Below, piece by piece: positions 25,413-32,548 of a stretch of 64,000 bases of DNA. How positions within the stretch are numbered: the first letter of the stretch is position 1; every line of letters begins with the position of its first letter. The stretch covers positions 5,773 to 69,772 of the forward strand of contig CAZWCX010000022.1 of NCBI GenBank assembly GCA_964632945.1, in the 5' to 3' direction. Source of the stretch: CAZWCX01 sp964632945 (GTDB lineage: Bacteria > Planctomycetota > MHYJ01 > WSZJ01 > CAZWCX01). Under the pieces are notes generated by a model. That model worked only from the letters and a program-made list of their open reading frames with translations. It had not been told where the DNA came from and did no database searches. The translations under genes and the position numbers were made by a program.

Positions 25413-26396
25413 TCAGCGGGCAAGGACTCGTCGGACCTCGTCCACCTTCCGTGTGAGGGATTCGACTTCTTGCTGCATCTGCAGTTGAATCTGCGGAGTG
25501 GGGCCCGCCTCGAGGGCCCGGCCGAGGGCGAGCACGTCTTCGCGGGCCTTGGCCGCGGTCGCGGCGAAGTCGGCCAGAGCCCGTTCCGCGGCGGCCTTTT
25601 GCGCGGCATCGCCCGTTTCCTGGACGCGCCTGGCGACGGCGGTGGCTTCCTCGAGAAGCCGGGTCGCGGCCTGTGCCATCGGACCCCTCGCGCCGCCCGC
25701 GGTGATGCCGAGCGGGTCCTGGCGCCGCACGCGCTCGAGCACGTCATGCACGACGCCGGTGACCGCCGCAAGGCGCTCCCGCGCGGGGTGCGCGGGTTCC
25801 CGCAGGATCTGCGCCGCCTCTCGCGCGACCGGGGCCCAGGCGACCCACGACTCGGGCGGTACGGGCGCCGATCCGAGGATGCGCGCGGGGCGGGGCTTCG
25901 TCTTCATCCCCGCGGCCGCCACCGCCAGGGCCGCCCCGAGCACGGCGACCCACAAGGGGAGAATCAACCAGAGCAAGAGCAGTGTCCCTGCCCCGGCCGC
26001 GTACGGCAGCGGCGTGGCGAAGCCCGACTTCGGCACCGGAGGCGGCCCGCTGACCACCTGCGCGTTGGTCTCCTTGCGGCCGAGCTTCGCCGCCAGCGCC
26101 TCCGCGGAGGCGCGGTCGAGCCCCCGGCAGATGCGCAAGGACCCGGACGCCAGCGCCGCGAAGGCGTCCTCTTCGCGCACGGATTCCAGGAGTCGCGAGA
26201 GCTTCACCGCCGCCTCGCGCCGCATCTTCTCCATCGGGATGTCCAGCGTCTCCACGCCGTAGTCGTCGTCGCCGAGCGAGGCGTAGAGCGGACGACCCCC
26301 GCAGCACAGGCAGACGTCGAGCCCCGGGAGCACGTCCCGGTCGCACGACAGACAAGGAGCGCTGCGAGACTCTTCCTTCATCGGGTCAGATTCCAT
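25413..26396 (-). CDS. Zinc-ribbon, membrane and coiled-coil protein of the SPFH operon
   Basis: A 327-residue protein without a named family. It opens with a small zinc ribbon (CLSCDRDVLPGLDVCLCCGG). A helical part (about 50-115) follows, then one or two membrane spans (about 130-165, YAAGAGTLLLLWLILPLWVA) and a long alpha-helical C-terminal half (about 185-327) ending in a coiled coil (QMQQEVESLTRKVDEVRRVL). The ATG at 26396 lies inside the end of the TerB-like gene and the in-frame ATG at 26381 lies five bases after its stop, so either start gives translational coupling; 26396 is chosen for a GGAAA close upstream. By layout it could link the TerB-like and SPFH proteins at the membrane, which is an inference. 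Confidence 0.7.
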   Translation of the reverse strand: MESDPMKEESRSAPCLSCDRDVLPGLDVCLCCGGRPLYASLGDDDYGVETLDIPMEKMRREAAVKLSRLLESVREEDAFAALASGSLRICRGLDRASAEALAAKLGRKETNAQVVSGPPPVPKSGFATPLPYAAGAGTLLLLWLILPLWVAVLGAALAVAAAGMKTKPRPARILGSAPVPPESWVAWAPVAREAAQILREPAHPARERLAAVTGVVHDVLERVRRQDPLGITAGGARGPMAQAATRLLEEATAVARRVQETGDAAQKAAAERALADFAATAAKAREDVLALGRALEAGPTPQIQLQMQQEVESLTRKVDEVRRVLAR

Positions 26397-26760
26397 TCTT
26401 TTCCACGGACTTCTCGAGTTCCTCCAGGGAATCCGGCAGTCCCAGCCCCTTCGCGAGCCAGTTCAGGGTCGCCTTTTCCGTCGGACTCACGCGTCCGTCC
26501 GCCCGCACCAGCAGGATCGCGGTCTTGAGGAACGTGCGGCGGATCCACTCGGTCTCGAGCGTGCGATAGAACCTGACCGGATCGAACACCAGGTCGTCGA
26601 GCCGGTCGACCAACTCCGGTGCGCCGGCTTCCTTGACGAACTCGGCGATGAGCTTCTTCTCCCGATCCTCCAGCCCGTCCGTGCAGGCCACGTAATAGAG
26701 GCCGGTGGCGAACGCCTCCACCTGCGCGCGCGTGAGGGAAGGGTGGGTTTTTTCGGCCAT
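26386..26760 (-). CDS. TerB-like protein
   Basis: A 124-residue all-alpha protein of the TerB/TerB-C type, first gene of the SPFH operon. The family fold shows as helical repeats with acidic pairs: YYVACTDGLEDREKKLIAEF with its Asp-Gly, and AILLVRADGRVSPTEKATLN (D-G-x-V/L-x-x-x-E motif, thought to bind metal). TerB-like domains occur in tellurite-resistance and envelope stress systems and often sit beside SPFH, PspA or vWA proteins. The start at 26760 has GAGGA nine bases before and the next gene overlaps its last bases. A good promoter lies at 26804-26832. Confidence 0.75.
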   Translation of the reverse strand: MAEKTHPSLTRAQVEAFATGLYYVACTDGLEDREKKLIAEFVKEAGAPELVDRLDDLVFDPVRFYRTLETEWIRRTFLKTAILLVRADGRVSPTEKATLNWLAKGLGLPDSLEELEKSVEKNGI

Positions 26761-26803
26761 GATGCGGTCCTCGAATGCGGGTCGCCTCCGTGCGCCGCGA
26801 GAA

Positions 26804-26832
26804 ACACTAGCAGGGGGAAAGGGGGGCGTCAA
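26804..26832 (-). promoter_or_regulatory. Predicted promoter of the TerB-SPFH operon
   Basis: TTGACG (26827-26832) and TAGTGT (26804-26809), minus strand, 17-nt spacer, starting with CCCCCC. No second operator-like repeat is evident next to it. Confidence 0.65.
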
Positions 26833-26881
26833 GGCACAACCCGGGTCGAACCTGCGCCCTTTCCTCGGGGACGGGTGCGGT

Positions 26882-27904
26882 TCACGCCTCGACGGCGGCC
26901 GGAAGCGGGCTCCAGGTTTCGTGACTCATGCGGTGGATCGAGTCGAACACCGCCGTGCGGGTGGCGACGAAGAAGTGAATCTCGCTCGCGGTCACCCGCG
27001 CGAGGCGCTCGTATACGTCCGGAGACGCCAGCGAGCAAATCGCCACGATCATCGCGCTTCCCATCCGGTCGAGGATGACGAGCCGGTTCTTCGCCATCTC
27101 CTCCAGCGGCATGAGCAGGCTCATGCTCGGATCGATGGCGTAGGTGGAGGCGTCGAGATAGGGCAGCCCCCACAGTTCCGCGAGAAAGCAGGCGACCTCG
27201 TGCTCGGCCAGGCACCCCTGGCCGACCAGGGCCTCTTCGAGCGGCTCCCCGGTGAGCACGCGACGGGTGCGGACTCCGGCGAGCTGCAATTCGTCGATCC
27301 GTCCGTCCTCCAGCAATTGCTCCTCGAGGTCGAGCCGCGCTCGTGCCGTCAGGACCGGCTCCGGCGCGGGCTCCCGGATGGACAGGACCACGGGCTCCGG
27401 CCGGCGCGGGTGGACGTCGTCATCCAGAATCGCCCCCATGGCGCGGCGGATCGCCCCCGGAGTGCTCGCGACCGGCCGCAGCAGGTCCGGCGTGGCCAGT
27501 CGCAGTTGGTCGAGCGCGAACATGTCGTGCGGATTCCCCATCGCGACCGTGAGCACGTTTCCGGAGTGGGAAATGGGCAGGACGTGGTGGCGCTCCGCCT
27601 TTTCGCGCGGCAGCCAGTGAAAGATCTCCTCGGGCAGGCTGAGCCGGTCGAGGTCGATGGGCGGGATCTGGAGTTCGTGCGCCATGAGCCCGATCAGCAT
27701 GCGCTCGGGCACGAATCCGCGGGCGACCAGCACCTCGGTGAGCGGCTTTCCCTCGCGCGCGGCGATGTCGGCCGCCTCCCGCGCCTGTGGGGGCGTGAGC
27801 AGCCCGCGTTCCACCAGTTCCGAGAGTCCGCTGGGGACCGTGCCTTCCATGGGCTGATCGTCCGCTGGCATCGGGGAGGGGGCGGTTCCTGGTTTCGGGC
27901 CCAT
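26882..27904 (-). CDS. Stand-alone double MshEN (GspE N-terminal) domain protein
   Basis: A 340-residue protein of two MshEN-type domains (about 25-145 and 200-335) without the ATPase domain that normally follows them in GspE/PilB/MshE. Repeated features are a leading helical part with GLLTPPQAREAADIA or GEPLEEALVGQGCLAEHEV, a Pro-Ile-Asp or Pro-Tyr-Leu-Asp strand (IPPIDLDRL, LPYLDAST) and a second lobe with LTVAMGNPHD or MIVAICSLASPD. In MshE these domains bind cyclic di-GMP, so this could be a receptor or adaptor protein; the key binding residues cannot be confirmed by eye. The ATG at 27904 is my choice of start and is uncertain (27871 and 27850 are in frame). It lies 54 bases after the lipoprotein methyltransferase gene. 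Confidence 0.72.
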   Translation of the reverse strand: MGPKPGTAPSPMPADDQPMEGTVPSGLSELVERGLLTPPQAREAADIAAREGKPLTEVLVARGFVPERMLIGLMAHELQIPPIDLDRLSLPEEIFHWLPREKAERHHVLPISHSGNVLTVAMGNPHDMFALDQLRLATPDLLRPVASTPGAIRRAMGAILDDDVHPRRPEPVVLSIREPAPEPVLTARARLDLEEQLLEDGRIDELQLAGVRTRRVLTGEPLEEALVGQGCLAEHEVACFLAELWGLPYLDASTYAIDPSMSLLMPLEEMAKNRLVILDRMGSAMIVAICSLASPDVYERLARVTASEIHFFVATRTAVFDSIHRMSHETWSPLPAAVEA

Positions 27905-27958
27905 TGAACCAACTGGCGTCGGGCGATGCAAGGGGTCCGCACCCGCGTGGCAGGCTCG

Positions 27959-28657
27959 TCAGCGACCACCCAGTTCGAGGAAGTACTGCTCGGGCAGAAA
28001 CGTATGTTCGCGCACGAGCGTGAGCCCGGCGAGTTGCGCCTCGTCGAGAACGCGCCGCTTGGGGAGCTTGTGTTCCTTCGGCGGTCCTTTCGTCGAGTCC
28101 GGGTGGAAGTCGACGAGGGCAATTCGTCCGCCCGGCCGCAGCGCCGCCCGCAATTCCGCCAGGTAGCGCGCGCGCTCGGGCAGGTGGTGGTAGGTGTTGA
28201 CGATCAGGACGAGGTCGACGCTCGCGGGCGCGAGCCCTGCGGAGTCGGGGGAGACGAGCCGGGTTTCGAGGTTGGCGATCCGCTCGCCGCGCGCGCGCCC
28301 GGACAGGCGCCGGACGAATTCCGGTTCGATGTCGAGCGCAAAGACGCGCCCCTCCGGGACCGCCCGGGCGAGGCGAAGGGCGAAGTAGCCCGAACCCGCG
28401 CCGAGGTCGGCGACGTGCGCATCCGGTCGCAGGCGCAGCGCGCGCACGACGTCGTCCGGCTTCTGCCACGCCAGGCGATCGGCGGCCTCGTAGCGGGCGA
28501 TCCGTTCCTCCACCGTGCCCGACTCCCGGTGCGGTTCGTGGCCGTGCCCGTGGCCCGGGGCGTGCCCGCGTTCGGCCGGCGGATGACTGCGGGTCGCGCA
28601 GCCGGACGCGGAGAGGAGGAGGAGCAGGGCGGCGAGGGCGGGGAGGAGGGCGCGCAT
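27959..28657 (-). CDS. Lipoprotein with SAM-dependent methyltransferase domain and His-rich linker
   Basis: A 232-residue protein. A lipoprotein signal ends in the lipobox LSASGC (Cys about 20), so the mature protein is predicted to be lipid-anchored outside the cytoplasm. A short histidine-rich segment follows (HAPGHGHGHEPHRE, about 32-45), which could bind Zn, Ni or Cu. The remainder is a Rossmann methyltransferase with VADLGAGSGYFALRLA, the acidic strand end FALDIEPE, and LRPGGRIALVDFHPD. SAM is a cytoplasmic molecule, so an exported methyltransferase is unusual, although such lipoproteins do occur in annotated Planctomycetes and Proteobacteria. The GTG/ATG choice is clear (ATG at 28657). 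A promoter lies at 28709-28737, and it likely leads an operon with the MshEN gene. Confidence 0.8.
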   Translation of the reverse strand: MRALLPALAALLLLLSASGCATRSHPPAERGHAPGHGHGHEPHRESGTVEERIARYEAADRLAWQKPDDVVRALRLRPDAHVADLGAGSGYFALRLARAVPEGRVFALDIEPEFVRRLSGRARGERIANLETRLVSPDSAGLAPASVDLVLIVNTYHHLPERARYLAELRAALRPGGRIALVDFHPDSTKGPPKEHKLPKRRVLDEAQLAGLTLVREHTFLPEQYFLELGGR

Positions 28658-28708
28658 GGGAAGTCCTTCGGTGAGGGTAGGAACGGTCGAAGAAGGGGAC
28701 TGGATCCG

Positions 28709-28737
28709 AATCTAGCGAGGGGTGGCCGGATGGTCAA
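28709..28737 (-). promoter_or_regulatory. Predicted promoter of the methyltransferase lipoprotein operon
   Basis: TTGACC (28732-28737) and TAGATT (28709-28714), minus strand, 17-nt spacer. It is back to back with the plus-strand promoter at 28785-28813. Confidence 0.65.
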
Positions 28738-28784
28738 TGCTCCCCTGCCGCGCCGGGAGCGGAGGTCCGGTCCGCTGCGACGCG

Positions 28785-28813
28785 TTGCGTCGCCGCCCGC
28801 CATCCGCTACACT
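28785..28813 (+). promoter_or_regulatory. Predicted promoter of the HD hydrolase gene
   Basis: TTGCGT (28785-28790) and TACACT (28808-28813), 17-nt spacer, 30 bases before the ATG at 28844. Confidence 0.65.
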
Positions 28814-28843
28814 GCCCCCGTCCCCCTTCCCCTGGAGGCACCC

Positions 28844-29449
28844 ATGCCCTGGAGTCGACGGGTCGAGGCGGCGCTCTGCTTCGCCGCGCAATTGCACCAG
28901 GACCAGGAGCGCAAAGGCTCGGGTACGCCGTACCTCTGCCACCTCCTTGCGGTCGCCGCGCTCGTCGGGGAGTCCGGCGGCAGCGAAGACGAGTTCATCG
29001 CGGCCGTGCTGCATGACGCGGTCGAGGACCAGGGCGGAGCGCCGACGCTCGCGCGGGTTCGCGGGCTCTTCGGGGACGCGGTGGCCGAGATCGTCGCCGG
29101 CTGCACCGACACCGACGCGACCCCCAAGCCGCCCTGGCGCGCGCGCAAGGAGGCTTACATCGCGCACCTGGCCCAGGCGTCGCCCTCGGTGTTGCGCGTG
29201 TCGTGCGCGGACAAGCTGCACAATGCGCGCGCGATCGTGGCCGACCTGCGCAAGCAGGGGGACGCGGCGTGGTCGATCTTCAAGGGGGGCAAGGACGGCA
29301 CGCTCTGGTACTACCGCGCATTGACGGAGGAGTACCGGAAGCGGGGAGCGCCGGCGGTGCTGCTCGAAGACCTGGATCGGGCGGTGCGTGAGATGGAGGC
29401 GCTCGCGGCCGGGGGGGGGAAGGGCATCAAGGCGACCGGGTCGCCTTGA
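28844..29449 (+). CDS. HD-domain phosphohydrolase (SpoT/MESH1-like)
   Basis: A 201-residue protein with the HD hydrolase domain of the RelA/SpoT type and no synthetase half. The first His is in YLCHLLAVAAL, the HD pair is in AAVLHDAVEDQGG, and the final Asp is in SCADKLHNARAI. This order of metal ligands (H, HD, D) and the ED signature (HDxxED) match ppGpp hydrolases, including small stand-alone forms such as MESH1. Whether ppGpp is the substrate is not shown. The start at 28844 has GGAGG six bases before. The last 23 bases overlap the convergent kinase gene, so the two mRNAs can pair at their ends. Confidence 0.85.
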   Translation: MPWSRRVEAALCFAAQLHQDQERKGSGTPYLCHLLAVAALVGESGGSEDEFIAAVLHDAVEDQGGAPTLARVRGLFGDAVAEIVAGCTDTDATPKPPWRARKEAYIAHLAQASPSVLRVSCADKLHNARAIVADLRKQGDAAWSIFKGGKDGTLWYYRALTEEYRKRGAPAVLLEDLDRAVREMEALAAGGGKGIKATGSP

Positions 29450-32400
29450 GCCGGAATCCCGGATGGCCGTGGGTTTCCTCGGGAAGGCGCGCCTCGCGGG
29501 AGGCTGCGCGGCAGCGCGAGGCCGCGCTGCTCCAGGAGGCCCCCTTGAGCACCCGCCACTCTCCCGCCGGACCGCCGGTGGAGATCGTCCATTCCGCGAC
29601 TCCGCCCGCCAAGTCGCGCACGCCATAGGGGCTTTCGTCGACGGGAAAAAGGCCGTACGGCTCCGCGCCGAGCCTGAGGGACTCTCCTTCGCGGGAGTCC
29701 TGCATGCGACAGAACGACTCGTCGAAGTGGTCCCCCCAGGGGAAGAAGCGGCCGTCGGGGCCGCGCGCGCCCTTCTCCCATTCGTCCTCGGTCGGCAACT
29801 GGAAGATCCAGCCGCTGCCGATCTTGCGCGTCAGCCAGCGCGTGTAGTCGACGGCGTCGTGCCAGGAGATGCCCCACACGGGCCAGTCCGGCCGCCACTC
29901 CGGATCGCGGAAGATGACCTGCTCCTGCGGGTCGATGGACCACAGCGTGGAGGCCGGGTCGGCGTTGGCGGAGAGCCGGGGAAGCCGGGAGCGGGCCGCC
30001 GCGGGGGAGTGCCAGGCGCGGTCGTTCAGGTATTCGACGTACATACCGCTCGTGACCTCGAAGCGGGCCAGGTAGAACCCCTGCCCCGCGGACGCGCCCG
30101 GCTTGCCGTCGGGAGGAGGCAGGCGCACCCAGCCCCCCTCCCGGGAGGGGGAGTACTGGGCCTCCGGATCCCCGGCGATCTGACAGGGACCGGCGGACAC
30201 ATGCCGCCAATAGGAGGCGGACAGTCCTCCGCGCGGGAGGGAGAGGGGAGGCGGGTCCGATCCGGGCGGGAGCGGGGGCACTTCGGTGCTGCCGGGAATG
30301 TCGCAGGCGTCGTTCCAGGGTTCGTCACGCCGGACTTCGAAGGGGTAACGGAGAGGCCACAGGCCCTGGCCGGGCGCGAAATAGAGGAGATAGGAGCCGC
30401 GGGGGAGGGTGCCGCGGAAGAGGACGTGGCGGCGTCCGTCGGCGTCCGGTTCTTCCAACTCGAGTTCGAGGCGTCCGGCCGGCACCGGGTGGAGGGCGAA
30501 GGCGCTCCCGAAGCGGGCGTCCACGACGGCGCGGAGGGCGGTTCCGCCCAGGGGGCTGCGGAGCGCGGATCCCAGGGGGACCGGATCGGTCGCGGAGTGG
30601 GCGGGCGGGGCGAGCACTTCGCCGTTGGCCGGGTTGGCCGGGACCGGCGTGCGAATCGGCGGCGACCCGGCCGCCTCGTACCGGAACAGGTAGGCCTCGA
30701 CGGGTTGCGCATCCAGGTCCGCCGGGCGGTGTGGCAGGCGGAACGAGATCCGCACCTTGCGCTCCCCGCGGAGGAGGTGGGCGTACTCCTGGCGGCCGAA
30801 CTTGAGGACGAGGGAGCGGTACGAGTCCATCGCGGAGGCGTCCCGGGCGCGCTCCGCGTCGAGGAAGCGGTCGAGGTTCAGGTCGGCGAGGCGTTTGCGC
30901 GCCTCGATGTGGTCCTTCCAGTTGCCCAGGGCTTCCGTGAACGCGGAGACGGAGCTCGCGAAGTGGGCCTCGCGTTCCTGGATCGCCCGGCGCAGGTCCT
31001 CCTCCCGCTCCCAGAGGCGGCGCTTTTCGAGGTGCGTGCGGGCGGTGCGGAGGCCCTGGCGCAGGGAGCGCAGTTCGACCTGGAGGATCTGGATTCTCGC
31101 CTTCACCTGTCGGTACTCGGCGAAGGTCTCCTCGCCGAAGGCGTACGCCTCCTGCGCGGCAATCTGGGCAAGGAGTTGCTTGATTTCCGGATCGGCCGGT
31201 TCCAGGACCTGGGCCTCGCGGGCATGCATCATGGCCGACGAGAGGTCTCCGTTCGCGAAGGCGGTGCGCGAGTCGGCGCGGAAGCGGATGAAATCGGCGC
31301 GGCGCTGGATCGTCCGGACCGCGACGGTCGCGGTCGCGCCGACGACGACGAAGATGAGGGCGGCGAAGAGGGCGGAGAGGAGCGGAGTCCGTTTCGCCCG
31401 GCGCCAGGCGCGCACGGCCACGTTGACGGGACGGGCGACGATCGGCTCGCCGGCGAGGTAGCGGCGCAGATCGGCGGCGAGTTCGGCGGCCGAAGGATAC
31501 CGGTTCTCGGCCTCTTTCTGGAGGCATTTGTGGCATATGGTGGCGAGGTCGGCGTCCACCACGGGTCGGACCCGCGTGATCGGCGCGGGATCGTCGAGGA
31601 TGATCGCCTCGAGCAGTTCGGGAAGGGTGGCGCGGTCGAGCGGCGGGCCGCCGGCCAGCGCCTCGTAGAGGGTGGCGCCAAGCGAATAGAGGTCGGAGCG
31701 GGCGTCCAGGTCCTCGGCCCCGCGGACCTGCTCGGGGCTCATGTAGACCGGGGTGCCGAGGATCTGGTTGTCCCGGGTCAGGCGTCCCGCATTGGGCACG
31801 GGGGAATCCACGCCCAGGGAGAGAGCGGACTCGTGCACCTTGGCGAGGCCGAAGTCGAGCAGCATCGCGGTCATCACGTCCGGGCGGCGGTGGATCATGA
31901 TGTTCTTGGGCTTGATGTCGCGGTGGAGCAGTCCGCGTTCGTGCGCGTAGGTGAGGGCGTCGGCGATCTGCAGGGTCATCTCCGCGGCTTCCCGCGGTTC
32001 GAGCCGCGACTCGCGGACGATCTCGTCGAGATCCCGGCCGGGGGCGAGCTGCATGACCATGAACGGGCAGCCCGCGGCGTCGCCGAAGTCGAACAACTGG
32101 ACGATGTGGGGGTGGTGCAGGGAGGCTGCGACCTGCGCCTCGTGGCGGAAGCGGGACTTGGCATCCTCGGTGGCGGACTCCGCGCTGCGGAGGAGCTTGA
32201 CGGCGACGTCCCGATTCAGTTGGCGGTCGCGACAGTGATAGGCGACGCCGACGCCGCCGCGGCCGAGTTCGCGCAGGAATTCGTACCGCTCCCGGACCAC
32301 GCGCAGGGCGGCATCCTCGCCCAGGGGATCGGAGAGGGAAGGCGGGTTTGGGGCATGCCCCGCGGGGTCGGCGTCCCGCGACGGCAGGGGGGGGGAGGGC

Positions 32401-32468
32401 CGGGTGGACGGGTCGCCCGGGTTCGCCGTGGACGTTGGGGCGGGATCGGCGGGGAACCCGGCATCCAT
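29427..32468 (-). CDS. Large Ser/Thr protein kinase fused to a degenerate FGE-sulfatase domain
   Basis: A 1013-residue transmembrane kinase. After a Pro/Ser-rich start, the kinase domain (about 60-330) shows GRGGVGVAY, lysine in DVAVKLL, LHRDIKPKNI, DFG in LLDFGLAKV, and SPEQ. A membrane span is near 359-382 (LLSALFAALIFVVVGATA), then a helical coiled-coil stretch (about 436-522) and a C-terminal FGE/SUMF1-like domain (about 760-1013) with FYLARFEVTSGMYVEYLND, FQLPTEDEWEKGARG and GVRDLAGGVAEW. The FGE part has RCRAASREARLP and lacks the usual Cys pair, so it may be a non-catalytic binding domain. GTG at 32489 is an alternative start. Strong promoter TTGACC/TATAAT at 32519-32548, with the -35 inside the stop codon of the preceding kinase gene. 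Confidence 0.9.
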   Translation of the reverse strand: MDAGFPADPAPTSTANPGDPSTRPSPPLPSRDADPAGHAPNPPSLSDPLGEDAALRVVRERYEFLRELGRGGVGVAYHCRDRQLNRDVAVKLLRSAESATEDAKSRFRHEAQVAASLHHPHIVQLFDFGDAAGCPFMVMQLAPGRDLDEIVRESRLEPREAAEMTLQIADALTYAHERGLLHRDIKPKNIMIHRRPDVMTAMLLDFGLAKVHESALSLGVDSPVPNAGRLTRDNQILGTPVYMSPEQVRGAEDLDARSDLYSLGATLYEALAGGPPLDRATLPELLEAIILDDPAPITRVRPVVDADLATICHKCLQKEAENRYPSAAELAADLRRYLAGEPIVARPVNVAVRAWRRAKRTPLLSALFAALIFVVVGATATVAVRTIQRRADFIRFRADSRTAFANGDLSSAMMHAREAQVLEPADPEIKQLLAQIAAQEAYAFGEETFAEYRQVKARIQILQVELRSLRQGLRTARTHLEKRRLWEREEDLRRAIQEREAHFASSVSAFTEALGNWKDHIEARKRLADLNLDRFLDAERARDASAMDSYRSLVLKFGRQEYAHLLRGERKVRISFRLPHRPADLDAQPVEAYLFRYEAAGSPPIRTPVPANPANGEVLAPPAHSATDPVPLGSALRSPLGGTALRAVVDARFGSAFALHPVPAGRLELELEEPDADGRRHVLFRGTLPRGSYLLYFAPGQGLWPLRYPFEVRRDEPWNDACDIPGSTEVPPLPPGSDPPPLSLPRGGLSASYWRHVSAGPCQIAGDPEAQYSPSREGGWVRLPPPDGKPGASAGQGFYLARFEVTSGMYVEYLNDRAWHSPAAARSRLPRLSANADPASTLWSIDPQEQVIFRDPEWRPDWPVWGISWHDAVDYTRWLTRKIGSGWIFQLPTEDEWEKGARGPDGRFFPWGDHFDESFCRMQDSREGESLRLGAEPYGLFPVDESPYGVRDLAGGVAEWTISTGGPAGEWRVLKGASWSSAASRCRAASREARLPEETHGHPGFRLKATRSP

Positions 32469-32518
32469 CCGGAAGGGCCTCGCGGACACGGGGAGAAGGG
32501 GACGGGGGCGGTGAGTGG

Positions 32519-32548
32519 ATTATAGGCGCCGCGGCGGGCGGCGGTCAA
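32519..32548 (-). promoter_or_regulatory. Near-consensus promoter between two tandem kinase genes
   Basis: TTGACC (32543-32548) and consensus TATAAT (32519-32524), minus strand, 18-nt spacer. The -35 overlaps the stop codon (32545-32547) of the upstream kinase gene. This is the best -10 in the window. Confidence 0.75.
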
